64,000 nt of DNA from Pirellulales bacterium (GTDB taxonomy: Bacteria > Planctomycetota > Planctomycetia > Pirellulales > JADZDJ01), in assembly GCA_020851115.1 (NCBI GenBank), contig JADZDJ010000278.1, positions 1 to 64,000 of the forward strand, given 5' to 3'. Every line of letters starts with the position of its first letter. The first letter of the stretch is position 1. A program made the position numbers and the translations under genes. The notes under the pieces were generated by a model. It searched no databases and was not told where the DNA came from. It saw nothing but the letters and a program-made list of their open reading frames with translations. Below, piece after piece: positions 19,486 to 29,076 of the stretch.

Positions 19486-20634
19486 CGGAGGCTCTCAAGA
19501 TGCATCGCAAAATCGAGAATTTTTTGCGCAAAATCGGATTGCGAAAACGGCGCAAGCTTACCATATTAATTCAATCGAGCAAGCACTTTCGGGGGGAAGG
19601 GCGAGGCACCGCCGTCCTGGGAATGGAAAGGAACGGCAACATGGTAGCACAGCTATCACGATCGACGACCGGCTCGGCAGGTTCAGCATTGGCAGCCGAA
19701 ACTTGTCATTGCGGTGGATTTGCAGCCGTTGTGGATGCCTCGCTTGCCAGAGAAGTCTGGAAAGAGTACGGATGGGCAGAAATTCTGCCCATTGCTGGAA
19801 CAGTTTTCAAAATAGGCGCCAGCTTGCGATTCGAGATCGGCGCTCGGTTTCACCCCGCTCTGAAACTTGTCGAAGGCGAAACTGCGATCGCATTGCGGAT
19901 TTTACGGGACAAGGCGGCCGGTACAAGTCGATTGGGGCGGTGGTTATGCGACATTGGTGCTTGGCCGTAGGCTCGTTGCTGGTAATGCGCTGTGGCATGG
20001 CCGATGGTACCGAAGTTCGGTGAAAGCGAGATTGAATTAAAGTTGCGGTTGGTTTAACTGGAACCAGATTTCAGCTCAGTTGGGATGATCTGTTTGTGTG
20101 GATGTACGGACAAGAGAAATTGGCTTGCAACCAGGAGTTAGCGACGCTGAGTAAAACAAAGTTGTAATCATAAGCACGTTCCCTCACCAATTCCAAGTTC
20201 GCCGTGATCTTTGGCTGCCGTTAGTCGTCGGTATGGCGCCTGGTGGTATCGTGGCTAAGATCGAGCGAGTTGGAAGCTCCGATGTTTTCGTGTCGTGTTG
20301 GAATTGACGAGAAGTGCGTGATCAAGTTGCAGTGCAGGCCAAGGCAAGGCCATGGCTGCTGCTTGAAATTGATCGGGCCAAAAACGATCAGCATGAGGCA
20401 ACGAAGATTGCGGCAGGTGTGCCGCGCAGGGGAAAAACCCGTTTCACTCGCGAGGGATTGCGTTCAGGGATGACGCACATAGTTAGCAAAATTCGTGCAG
20501 AAAAATCGGTGTCGCGCAACCGACGGGAACGGAGTGCGCGCAGATAAAATAATTGACTCTTCGGGAAGCTGCGACAGTTGAACATCTGTAAGGATTATCT
20601 TGAGTTGGGGGTCTGTAGCAGTTGCTGATGCGCC
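19486..20634. other. 1.15-kb spacer before the exosortase operon
   Basis: No firmly supported gene. A 156-codon frame at 19501-19970 is listed separately at low confidence. Around 20296-20330 one frame reads RVGIDEKCV, weakly resembling the start of the catalytic region of ISL3-type transposases, but the following residues do not fit and I do not call an element. The promoter of the large plus-strand operon starting at 20635 is expected near the right end. A regulator gene faces into this spacer. Confidence 0.4.
19501..19970 (+). CDS. Doubtful small hypothetical protein
   Basis: A 156-codon frame starts with ATG ten bases after a GGAGG site (19486-19490) that overlaps the start of the divergent regulator. 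The product is basic at the N-terminus and has no signal peptide, membrane segment or motif that I recognise. Composition is only weakly coding-like. It may be a chance frame in the spacer. Confidence 0.2.
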
Positions 20635-21567
20635 ATGAAACGCGCTGCTGCTAAACTACCCAAGACTTCTGCTTTGCCTTCCGAAGCGGCAATTGCGCTT
20701 TCGCGGATCCAGGCAGCAGCGGTTGCGGCCATGGCGGCGATTTTGATCTGGGCGTACTGGCCCACGATGATCAATCTGGTAACCGCGTGGTGGAACGTCG
20801 ACGACTATTCGCACGGCTTCCTGGTCATTCCCCTTGCGGTGATATTTCTCTATTGGCGAGCCGCCTCGCGACCGAGCTTTGATGGACAGTTCCACGCCGC
20901 CGGCCTGGGGATGATCGCGGCCGCTGCGGCGCTGCGATGGATTGGAGCGAACGTCTTCATCGAAGCATTCGATGGTTGGTCGCTCATACTTTACGTGGTT
21001 GGCATTGTGTGGTTGGTGGGAGGTTGGCCAGTCGTTCGCTGGGCAATGCCGGCGCTGGGTTTCTTGTTTTTTATGGTGCCGTTGCCGTATCGCATGGAAA
21101 CTGCCCTCAGTTTGCCACTGCAAAAGATTGCCGCACGGGGAAGTTGTTGGCTGTTGCAGTCACTGGGGCAGCCGGCCCTGCAGGAAGGGACTACGCTCGT
21201 GATTCGGGATATCCATTTGGAGATCAGCCGAGCATGTTCCGGGCTGCGGATGTTTACTGGAGTCATCGCATTGGCGTACGTTTTTGCCGTGCTTTCGAAA
21301 CGACCGTGGTGGGATAAGGTGGTTATCCTGGTCGGTGCAATTCCGGCGGCCATCGTCGCCAACATCATTCGCATTACGGCTACGGCATTGCTATACCGAG
21401 TTTTTGCAGGCGAGGCAATCCGGCAATCGATTCACGACTTTGCCGGCTGGTTTACCATCTTCGTAGCCGCCATATTGCTGGGAATCTTGTCGCAGTATCT
21501 GAAGCGATTGATTGTCGAATCGCAAGTCGTTGGGAATCGCGAACTGCTCAGCTCAAGCGTTTCCTAG
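20635..21567 (+). CDS. Exosortase (EPS-associated transpeptidase-like membrane enzyme)
   Basis: Integral membrane cysteine protease/transpeptidase of 310 residues that recognises C-terminal PEP-CTERM-type sorting signals and is thought to transfer the processed protein to a surface carrier. Seen: about eight hydrophobic segments, an N-terminal DDYSHGFLVIPLAVIFLYW motif, and the catalytic triad Cys201 in SRACSGLR, Arg246 in VANIIRI and His267 in SIHDFAGW. The AC-SGLR motif is diagnostic of the exosortase/archaeosortase family. The EpsI domain often fused to or next to exosortase is supplied by the separate gene at 28351. It leads an operon with the Wzz/kinase, TPR and EpsI genes. The exosortase subtype cannot be fixed by eye. 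Confidence 0.9.
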   Translation: MKRAAAKLPKTSALPSEAAIALSRIQAAAVAAMAAILIWAYWPTMINLVTAWWNVDDYSHGFLVIPLAVIFLYWRAASRPSFDGQFHAAGLGMIAAAAALRWIGANVFIEAFDGWSLILYVVGIVWLVGGWPVVRWAMPALGFLFFMVPLPYRMETALSLPLQKIAARGSCWLLQSLGQPALQEGTTLVIRDIHLEISRACSGLRMFTGVIALAYVFAVLSKRPWWDKVVILVGAIPAAIVANIIRITATALLYRVFAGEAIRQSIHDFAGWFTIFVAAILLGILSQYLKRLIVESQVVGNRELLSSSVS

Positions 21568-21620
21568 TATGGATACATCTTGGATTTGCACCACTGCCCG
21601 ATTCTGAGGGTCAAACAGCC

Positions 21621-23831
21621 ATGAGTGATTTCCCCGACAAACGACCGCCGGCGCGTGCGCTGTCGATCGTGCCGAAGGCGTCGATCGCGCAGCAAGCCGC
21701 TGGTGGATCTTCCCTAGGCCCCAAGGATCCGTTGACGCTGAATTTCGTCTTGCGCGCACTGCAGCAATGGTGGAAAATCGCGCTACCGCTGGCGCTGATA
21801 TTGTCGAGCACTGCGGTGATTATCGCCTGGATATCGTTTGAACTAAGCTATCGTGCCTCCGCATGGCTGCAAATCAAGGAGCAACAAGAGTACTTGGCCT
21901 TTCGTTCCGAGCGCGATGGTCAGCGATTTTCGCAGACGCAGCTCGAACTGATTCGAGGCCCAATCGTGCTCGAGAGGCTACTGTCCACTCCCAAGATCTC
22001 CAAGCTTCCGGAAGTCAACGAACAGACCGATCCACTGGAATGGCTCAAAAAACGCCTGACCGTCAAGAACGTCGGAGGGTCGGAATTGTTTGAGGTGTCG
22101 TTCGCCGGCCCCAACCCGGAAAACTCGGCGATGATCGTCAATTCCATCGTGGATTCCTACCTGGATGTCACGAGTCGAGACAATGCTGCGCAGCGGATGA
22201 AGGTCGTCGAGTTGCTCAACAAACAAAAGGACCGCTGGGCCAACGAAGTGAAGAATGCCCGCGACACGGTGCGCAGCTTGGCCAAGCAAATCACCAACAA
22301 GGATCCATTCATCGATAACAGCGATCGCCAAACGACTGTCATCGGATCCCCGCTGGCGGTTTTGCAGGGCATGCTCATCCACGCCGAGGTGGACCGAACC
22401 ATTCTGGAAGCGGAGACGCAAGCACTCAAGGAGACGCTGAACAGTGAAAAATTAGAAGTTTCGGAGCAGCAACTTCAAGAGTCCATTGCCGAGCATCAGG
22501 AAATTCAGCATCTAAAGGCCGATTTGGAGGCCGATCAGAGCGCGCTAGTCGCGGTGGAAAAGAAGGCCGGTCCCGCAAGCAAGGAGTACGTCGAGCATTA
22601 CCGGCATAAAGTCGAAAATGACCAACAGAAATTAGCGACGCGAACGTCGCAGTTGCGCGAAGAAATGCGCCAAAAGATTTCTGCGCTCGACAAACTGCAA
22701 CGCGACCAACTGATTCACGATAAAGAAATACAATTGACCAATTTGATTCGGCAACATGCGTTGCTGCAAGATCGCGTGACTAAAGAACTCAAGAATCAAG
22801 TGCAATCGCAAGGTGACACCGTCGAATTGGAATTTGCCAAGGGAGAACTGGAGCAAGCAGAAGGGGTGTTTCAGCGAATTTCCGATCGCGTGCTTGCGCT
22901 CACGACCGAATCGGTCGCCCCGGAACGAGTGGTGCTGCAAAAACCGGCGAGCGTCCCGGCGGCGCCTGAAGAGAAATCGCCCTTGAAAATGGCCGGCATG
23001 GCCGGATTGGCCGCATTCTTCCTGCCGTTTGCCTTGGCGATCGCATGGGAACGGCGAGTCAAGCGAATTCTTGATGCCCAGCAAATTCTAGAGGAATCAT
23101 ACTTGCCGGTAGCGGGCGAAGTTGCCGCGTTGCCGATACGGCGACTCTTCGGTCGCGCGCGGGGGGCGCGCAATCTTTCGCGGGCGCGCTACGTGTTCGA
23201 GGAAAGCATCGACAGCTTACGGACGAGTCTCGTGTTGTCCGACGAACTACGCGATCTACAAATCATCGCAGTGGTCAGCTCCGTCAGCCGTGAAGGCAAA
23301 ACGAGCCTGTCGGCACAGTTGGCGGTCAGCCTGGCGCGCGCCTGCAATCAACCCGTGCTGTTGATCGACGCCGACATCCGCTCCCCCGATCTGCATCAGA
23401 TTTTCGAGGTGCCACTGGAGCCGGGCCTCGTCAAGGTGCTCAACGGGCAGAATCAGCCACCGGAGGCGATTCAGCTAGGAAAAAACCAACTGGTACACCT
23501 TCTGCCAGCGGGGCGGCTGCACAAGAGCCCGCATACCCTCATGGGACACGGCGCATTCAAGACGCTGCTCGATCAATTTCGGCCTAATTACCGCTACATC
23601 GTTGTCGATACGCCCCCCGTTCTTTCCGCCAGTGAATCGCTGGTAGTCGCCAAAGCCGCTGATGGTGCGCTGCTTTGCACCCTTCGAGAGACGAGTCGAG
23701 CACCGCAAGTCAAGCTCACCTACGACCGATTATTGCGCGCCGGCGCCAATGTCATCGGAGTAGTTCTGAGCGGGGTGCCTACGAGCCACTATGCTCACAA
23801 ATACGGATCGTACGCATATAACCACCGTTAA
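21621..23831 (+). CDS. Wzz-type chain-length regulator fused to BY-kinase
   Basis: Polysaccharide co-polymerase and bacterial tyrosine autokinase of 736 residues, inner membrane. Seen: an N-terminal cytoplasmic stretch, TM1 near 53-70, and a Wzz periplasmic domain with long coiled coils (about 190-430, Gln/Glu/Lys-rich). A second TM follows near 455-475 (MAGMAGLAAFFLPFALAIAW). The cytoplasmic kinase domain has Walker A SVSREGKTS (Lys560), Walker A' VLLIDADIRSPD and Walker B YIVVDTPPVL. The short tail YAHKYGSYAYNHR holds four tyrosines, a plausible small autophosphorylation cluster. It should regulate chain length and export together with the Wza-like protein. Its stop overlaps the next start by one base (TAATG), indicating coupling. 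Confidence 0.9.
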   Translation: MSDFPDKRPPARALSIVPKASIAQQAAGGSSLGPKDPLTLNFVLRALQQWWKIALPLALILSSTAVIIAWISFELSYRASAWLQIKEQQEYLAFRSERDGQRFSQTQLELIRGPIVLERLLSTPKISKLPEVNEQTDPLEWLKKRLTVKNVGGSELFEVSFAGPNPENSAMIVNSIVDSYLDVTSRDNAAQRMKVVELLNKQKDRWANEVKNARDTVRSLAKQITNKDPFIDNSDRQTTVIGSPLAVLQGMLIHAEVDRTILEAETQALKETLNSEKLEVSEQQLQESIAEHQEIQHLKADLEADQSALVAVEKKAGPASKEYVEHYRHKVENDQQKLATRTSQLREEMRQKISALDKLQRDQLIHDKEIQLTNLIRQHALLQDRVTKELKNQVQSQGDTVELEFAKGELEQAEGVFQRISDRVLALTTESVAPERVVLQKPASVPAAPEEKSPLKMAGMAGLAAFFLPFALAIAWERRVKRILDAQQILEESYLPVAGEVAALPIRRLFGRARGARNLSRARYVFEESIDSLRTSLVLSDELRDLQIIAVVSSVSREGKTSLSAQLAVSLARACNQPVLLIDADIRSPDLHQIFEVPLEPGLVKVLNGQNQPPEAIQLGKNQLVHLLPAGRLHKSPHTLMGHGAFKTLLDQFRPNYRYIVVDTPPVLSASESLVVAKAADGALLCTLRETSRAPQVKLTYDRLLRAGANVIGVVLSGVPTSHYAHKYGSYAYNHR

Positions 23832-26800
23832 TGATCTCTGGCGATTTCTCCGTCGATAGTTCCACCGCACGCGAAGATCTACACTCTGTGACGCGCTCCG
23901 TCAACAATATTCAGTACGTGCTCAATGTACCGCTGTTGATTGCGACCGCGCTCGTCGGCGCGCTTGCAATAGTGGGCGGGTATTTCTGGCACGGCTGGCA
24001 AGTGAACCAACTGGCTGCATCCCTGAAAGAGCGGTCGAAGCAGCTTGCGGAAGAGAAAAAATACGACGATGCCATCGGCGATTTGTTGCAATACGTTCAA
24101 ATTCGCCCTCAAGACGTCGAGGGAAGAATTGAGCTGGCCCAATTGTTGGACCGGATTGCAGTGGACTTGCGCGGGAAAACCCAAGCAATCGCACAATTTC
24201 GCCGGGCAGTTCTGCTAGCTCCAGAGCGGCACGAGGTGCGGCTACGATTGGCCGAGCTATTGCTGGAAACCGCCAAATTTGGTGATGCCAAAGTTCAAGC
24301 GAGTGAAGTCCTACGGGCCCAGCAGAAAGACTCGAAGGCTTCGCAAATCCTTGCTCTTGCAAGCTTTTTCGAATCGTTAAATAGTGCCAAAGCCGATTGG
24401 TCGTCGATTCGAGATCAACTCGTTCGCGCCTTACAGGAAAACCCTGCCGACTTGAAGCTGGCAGCCTGTGCGGCCGAAATCTACCGCAACAAGAAACTAA
24501 CGCTGGAGCTACAAAATACTGGCCAAGGCGGAAGCAACTCCGATTTGCTAAGAGACAAATTAGCGGACCAAATTATCGACCAATTGGTCGAGGCCAACAA
24601 TCAGTCGGCGGCAGCGTTATTGGCTCGATATCGTTATCGTCAACGCTTTGGCCTTGCCGGTTCCAACGACGATCTCGACGAGGCGATTCGCAAAGCGCCA
24701 GACGACCCCGCTGTGTTGCTGGCGGCGGGCGAGCGTGCCGCTCAAAACCAACAGAGAGACGAGGCTGAAAAGCTCTTTTCAAAGCTGGTCGTGGCGAGTC
24801 CGAAGGACCGACGCGGTTACATTTATTTGGCGCAGCTACAAAGTGAGCGCAAGGATCGTAGCGCCGCCATCAAATCGCTCCGCGCAGGTATTTCGGCTGT
24901 CGGCGGCACCGATCTATTACTCGGTTGGCGATTGGCGGATTTACTGATCGACGAACGAGATTTTGCCGCTGCCGATGCAGTGCTGAAGGATCTCGAGGCG
25001 AGCATTCAAAAAAGTCAAGCGATTTTACCGCAAGCGCTGCGCGATTCGATGCAGGCGGAAACGGATGTGATCCACGCCCGCTGGTGGGCCGCTCAGGGCA
25101 GGCTGCTCCGTGCAGCCGCGATCCTCGATCGACTGCTGAACTTGAAATTCACGCCCTTGGACGGCGAGCGGTACGTCACTGCTCCCATTCAGGTCATGCG
25201 GATGCTCGGCGAGATTCTGATGCGATCCGGCCAGTGGGATCGAGCAACGGTCGCGTATGAGAACCTATTAGCCGCGAATCCAGATCTTGCCGATGCTCGA
25301 GCGAACGCGGCGAAATCCAGCTTGATGGCCGGGCAAGTCGATGCCGCCATACGTCACCTCGAAATGGTGATCAAGCCGGCGGCGTTGCAAGGAAGGGCGT
25401 CTTCAGAACTCAATTTGCTCTATGCTCAAGCCTTGTTCCAACATGAGATCCGCCACCCTGAAGCAGAGCGCAATTGGGATAAGTTCAATGCCGTGCTGGC
25501 CCAGGAGGCGAAGGCACAGGAAGCGCAGAAGCGGGAGTTAAAGACAGCAGATGCTTCGGCCGAGATAGCAGAGACTGCGGAAGCAAGAAGCAAATCCTCC
25601 CATTGGCCATGGCTTGTCTTGAAGGCAGAATATGAGATGGCCAGCGGAAGTCGCGAGCAGGCAATTGCCGACCTCAATAAAGCCGAGCAAGAAAATCCGG
25701 CTGACGATGCGTGCTTGCGAGCGATTGCTACTGGATACGAACGCTTAGGGCAAACCGTCGATGCCGATCGCGTGCTCGACGCGTGGCAAAAATTGAATCC
25801 CGCTCGGCCGGATGCGCTCTTGGCGAAAGCGACCGTACTGGTCCGGCGTGGAATGGTGGACGAGGCCCGCGCGCTCTTGGCCCCCGTGAAAGATTCGCTG
25901 CCGGAACCGGGACGATCGGAAGTGTTGCGTCAGCTTGCCCGCATTCAGGCTCACCAGGGGAACCTCGTTGCTGCCCGCGATGCAATGGCCGAATTATCGA
26001 CCGCTCATCCGGACAACCTTGAATGGCTCAAAGAGCTTGTCGAGTTGGCGTTTCAGACTGCGGATTTCGCGACGATCGAGAAATGCGAGCAGCAACTGAA
26101 AAACGAATTTGAGGGGGAGGATGGAGCCTGGTGGCGGTTTTATCGCGCGCGGCGTTTGCTCGAGGTGGCTAAAGGCGAGAAAAATGAAAACGGTGCCTTG
26201 CTCGCAGAAGCGCAGCAACTAGCTCAATCGCTGGAAACGGCTCGCCCCACCTGGCCGGAGTCGCATTTGCTGCGAGGCAAAGTTGCCGAGCAAATCGGCA
26301 AGCCGCAGGATGCAATTGCCGCCTATCGTCTTGTTCTCGAACTCGACGATCAGCGGACGGCAGTCCGCGAGCGACTCATCGAACTCCTCTTGAGCAACCA
26401 ACAAATCGCCGAGGCTGAGAAAGCGCTTGCGCAGATGCGAGAAAGTGAAAAGTCCGCGAGGTTGTCGCAATATGAGATCGCTTTGTCCACTCAGCAGGGG
26501 AATACCGATCGCGCGGTCGATTTGGCTGAGTCGATGGTGCGACGCGACCCCAATAGTCCGCTTTCTCATATCTTGCTTGCGCAATCGCGCCTACTGCAAA
26601 AGGAGAATGACAAGGCTGAGGAGGAACTGCGAAAAGCCGTTGAACTAGGGCCGGCAGACTATCGAGCGTGGGGCGCATTGTTGCTGTTCTACGTCCATAC
26701 TCAACGTCCTCAGCAAGCGCGACATGCGCTTGAGCAAATCGAAAAGAAGGTCGATCTGCCCGCCGACGCGAAAGCTGCACTGTTAGGACAAGGATATGAA

Positions 26801-28354
26801 TTGATCGGCGACGTGGCTGCCGCGGAAAAATATTACAAGACTGCCACTTCGCTCAATCCCGACAGCTTGAAGCTCAAACAGCGACTCACATCGTTGTTGG
26901 TGCGAACTGACAGCAGCGAAGCCGACGCCGCTCTGGAAACACTTGAACGACTGGCTTCCCGCGGCGAAGATCGTCGACGGGTGGCCGCTCTGTTGAGCAG
27001 CCAGCGAGATAATCCGCAATCGATCGAGAGAGCGCTTGCGGAATTGAGCTATCCTGAAAAGGATGCGGCCGAAGCAGCGCAGAATCATCGCCTGAAAGTC
27101 AAGATCTTGCTCGATCGAAATGCGCCCGGCGACCGCGATCAAGCTATTGAGATCCTCTCCAGTTTGACTGAGCAGCCCGCCTTTGCCGCACCGCAAGACC
27201 ATCTGTTTCTGGCTGGCTTGATGGAGGCGAAAGGAAACCAGTCTGTTGCCCGGCAACAATTTGAAGCCGCGGCAACGTCGCCTCGCGCTGAGCCGATGCA
27301 TTGGGGACTATTTGCCGACTTTCTCTTGCGGCACCATTTCCCTAACGAAGCCGCTACTTGGATTCGCCGACTGGAGGAACAAGAACCCGGTCGCTTCGCT
27401 ACCATTGCGCTGCGCGCCCGGCTGACGCATCGCCAAGGAAAAAGCGAGCAGATCGAACAGCTCGTTAAGCCGGTGATCGATGCGCTGCTGGCCGCTGCGG
27501 AAGAGAAAAAAGATGTCGCACAGAAGGCCAATATCAATTTGGCGACCGGCCAACTCTATTTGCAAGTCGAACAGCCGAAAGCCGCGCTTCCGTATCTACA
27601 GAATGCCTACGAAGGCGTCGCGACGGCCTATGTGCCCTTAGTCTCGACACTTGTGCAATTGAAACAAATCCAAGAAGCGATGGACATCTGCCGCAAAGTG
27701 GCGGAAGATCGCGCCAATGCACAGCCGGCAGTCATTCTTGCGACCGCGCTACTGACCACCGGGGCGACTCCAACGGACATGGAGATCGGCGAGCCGATCT
27801 TTTCTACGGCCTTGCAAAAATATGGCGACAATATCGAATTGCTCATGGCACTTGCCAGCATCCGTTTCATGCAAGGAAGATATTCCGACGTGATTTCGTT
27901 GAGCCAGCAAGTACTGGATCGCGATCCAAATCACGTCCTGGCAATGAACAACTTAGCCTCGTTGTTGGCCGAATCCGACGATCGTGCAAGTCGGGCGCGA
28001 TCGATCGAGATTATCGAGCGCGCATTGAAAATCGAAGGCCGCCTGCCCACATTGCTTGACACCAAGGGCATGGCACTCTTTCATCAAGGACAAACTGACG
28101 AGGCCGTTAAATATTTAAAAGAGGCTGTTGCCGGATCGCCCAGCGAGCCGCGTTTCCTGTTCCACTTGGCTGTAGCCTATCATCGACTAGGCGATCGTGA
28201 GCAGGCAAAATCAAATCTCCAGTTGGCACGGGAAAAAAAACTTCCCCTCAATCAGTTGACGCCAACCGAGAAGCGCCTGCTGGAAGAGCTGATCGATCAG
28301 AATGCTCGCAATCTTCAAACATCCAACCCACGGACCTCCGGCGGCGCACGTTGA
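23831..28354 (+). CDS. Giant TPR-repeat protein of the exosortase/EPS operon
   Basis: Protein of 1507 residues. An N-terminal cytoplasmic stretch is followed by one transmembrane helix (about residues 34-53) and then almost continuous helical repeats. Many match the TPR pattern (for example KKYDDAIGDLLQYVQIRPQDVEGRIELAQLL and DEAVKYLKEAVAGSPSEPRFLFHLAVAYHRLGD). Layout resembles the TPR proteins (PrsT-like) found in exosortase/PEP-CTERM EPS loci, though those are often lipoproteins and this one is membrane-anchored and longer than most. Probably a scaffold in the periplasm for the EPS synthesis or export machine; partners are unknown. The start ATG overlaps the kinase stop, and its stop overlaps the EpsI start (TTGA). 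Confidence 0.85.
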   Translation: MISGDFSVDSSTAREDLHSVTRSVNNIQYVLNVPLLIATALVGALAIVGGYFWHGWQVNQLAASLKERSKQLAEEKKYDDAIGDLLQYVQIRPQDVEGRIELAQLLDRIAVDLRGKTQAIAQFRRAVLLAPERHEVRLRLAELLLETAKFGDAKVQASEVLRAQQKDSKASQILALASFFESLNSAKADWSSIRDQLVRALQENPADLKLAACAAEIYRNKKLTLELQNTGQGGSNSDLLRDKLADQIIDQLVEANNQSAAALLARYRYRQRFGLAGSNDDLDEAIRKAPDDPAVLLAAGERAAQNQQRDEAEKLFSKLVVASPKDRRGYIYLAQLQSERKDRSAAIKSLRAGISAVGGTDLLLGWRLADLLIDERDFAAADAVLKDLEASIQKSQAILPQALRDSMQAETDVIHARWWAAQGRLLRAAAILDRLLNLKFTPLDGERYVTAPIQVMRMLGEILMRSGQWDRATVAYENLLAANPDLADARANAAKSSLMAGQVDAAIRHLEMVIKPAALQGRASSELNLLYAQALFQHEIRHPEAERNWDKFNAVLAQEAKAQEAQKRELKTADASAEIAETAEARSKSSHWPWLVLKAEYEMASGSREQAIADLNKAEQENPADDACLRAIATGYERLGQTVDADRVLDAWQKLNPARPDALLAKATVLVRRGMVDEARALLAPVKDSLPEPGRSEVLRQLARIQAHQGNLVAARDAMAELSTAHPDNLEWLKELVELAFQTADFATIEKCEQQLKNEFEGEDGAWWRFYRARRLLEVAKGEKNENGALLAEAQQLAQSLETARPTWPESHLLRGKVAEQIGKPQDAIAAYRLVLELDDQRTAVRERLIELLLSNQQIAEAEKALAQMRESEKSARLSQYEIALSTQQGNTDRAVDLAESMVRRDPNSPLSHILLAQSRLLQKENDKAEEELRKAVELGPADYRAWGALLLFYVHTQRPQQARHALEQIEKKVDLPADAKAALLGQGYELIGDVAAAEKYYKTATSLNPDSLKLKQRLTSLLVRTDSSEADAALETLERLASRGEDRRRVAALLSSQRDNPQSIERALAELSYPEKDAAEAAQNHRLKVKILLDRNAPGDRDQAIEILSSLTEQPAFAAPQDHLFLAGLMEAKGNQSVARQQFEAAATSPRAEPMHWGLFADFLLRHHFPNEAATWIRRLEEQEPGRFATIALRARLTHRQGKSEQIEQLVKPVIDALLAAAEEKKDVAQKANINLATGQLYLQVEQPKAALPYLQNAYEGVATAYVPLVSTLVQLKQIQEAMDICRKVAEDRANAQPAVILATALLTTGATPTDMEIGEPIFSTALQKYGDNIELLMALASIRFMQGRYSDVISLSQQVLDRDPNHVLAMNNLASLLAESDDRASRARSIEIIERALKIEGRLPTLLDTKGMALFHQGQTDEAVKYLKEAVAGSPSEPRFLFHLAVAYHRLGDREQAKSNLQLAREKKLPLNQLTPTEKRLLEELIDQNARNLQTSNPRTSGGAR

Positions 28355-29031
28355 AGCAGGTCGGACAAATTAGCATTGTCGTCTTGGCAATCGGAGTAAC
28401 GGTTGCGGCAGCCATTCACCAGGGACACCTTACCAATCGCTGGGGAGCATCACAGCGCATGGAGGCCGCAGTCCCGGTGTTGCAATCGCTGCCAAAGGAC
28501 TTGGGACCATGGCGTCTCGATGCGCCCGACAAATTGCCGCCAGAGGTGGTGAAAACCCTGCAGTGTCCCGTGTACGCAGGCGGCCAGTATTCGAACCGAG
28601 AGACTGGGGAAACGGTGCTGGTTAGCGCACTGTTGGGACCGCCCGGTACCATGTCGGTGCATCGACCGGAGATTTGCTTCTCCGCCATTAGCTTTCCCCA
28701 GGAGACCGACCGCCAGCGCACGGTAATCCTATCGGATGGCATCGAACATTCTGCTTGGAAAGTGCAGTTCCGCGATATGAACTCCACCGACGGCGGCATC
28801 ATGCGAGTGTACTACGCCTGGAGCGACGACGGCGTATGGTCGGCAGCCGAACAACCGCGAATTGCCTTCGGCACCAAGCCATTCTTATTTAAGGTTCAGG
28901 TAGTGGTGCGACTTTCTGAAGCGGCCGCTTCACAAGCCAGCGACCCTGGACAGTCGTTCTTGAGTGAATTCATACCGGTCTTTAGAAAACTCATCGACCG
29001 GCACAAATTAGGTAGGGGCAACAAGCAGTAG
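28351..29031 (+). CDS. EpsI-family exosortase-associated protein
   Basis: A 226-residue protein with one N-terminal membrane helix (about 5-22) and an EpsI domain. Seen: the family-typical DLGPWRL near 50, CPVYAGGQYSN, and the conserved HRPEICF segment around residue 109. EpsI proteins accompany exosortases, either fused at the C-terminus or as separate genes, and are implicated in EPS production; the biochemical role is not established. The start is TTG at 28351, overlapping the stop of the TPR gene by four bases, so the two are translationally coupled. Confidence 0.85.
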   Translation: MKQVGQISIVVLAIGVTVAAAIHQGHLTNRWGASQRMEAAVPVLQSLPKDLGPWRLDAPDKLPPEVVKTLQCPVYAGGQYSNRETGETVLVSALLGPPGTMSVHRPEICFSAISFPQETDRQRTVILSDGIEHSAWKVQFRDMNSTDGGIMRVYYAWSDDGVWSAAEQPRIAFGTKPFLFKVQVVVRLSEAAASQASDPGQSFLSEFIPVFRKLIDRHKLGRGNKQ

Positions 29032-29076
29032 CAACGAGGCTCGATCTGGGATGTACCTAAAATAGGAGTTATTCAT

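Noticed and set aside
20243-20473. Possible ISL3-type transposase fragment (RVGIDEKCV)
   Set aside because: Only nine residues fit the pattern; the following sequence lacks the expected continuation and no terminal repeats were seen.
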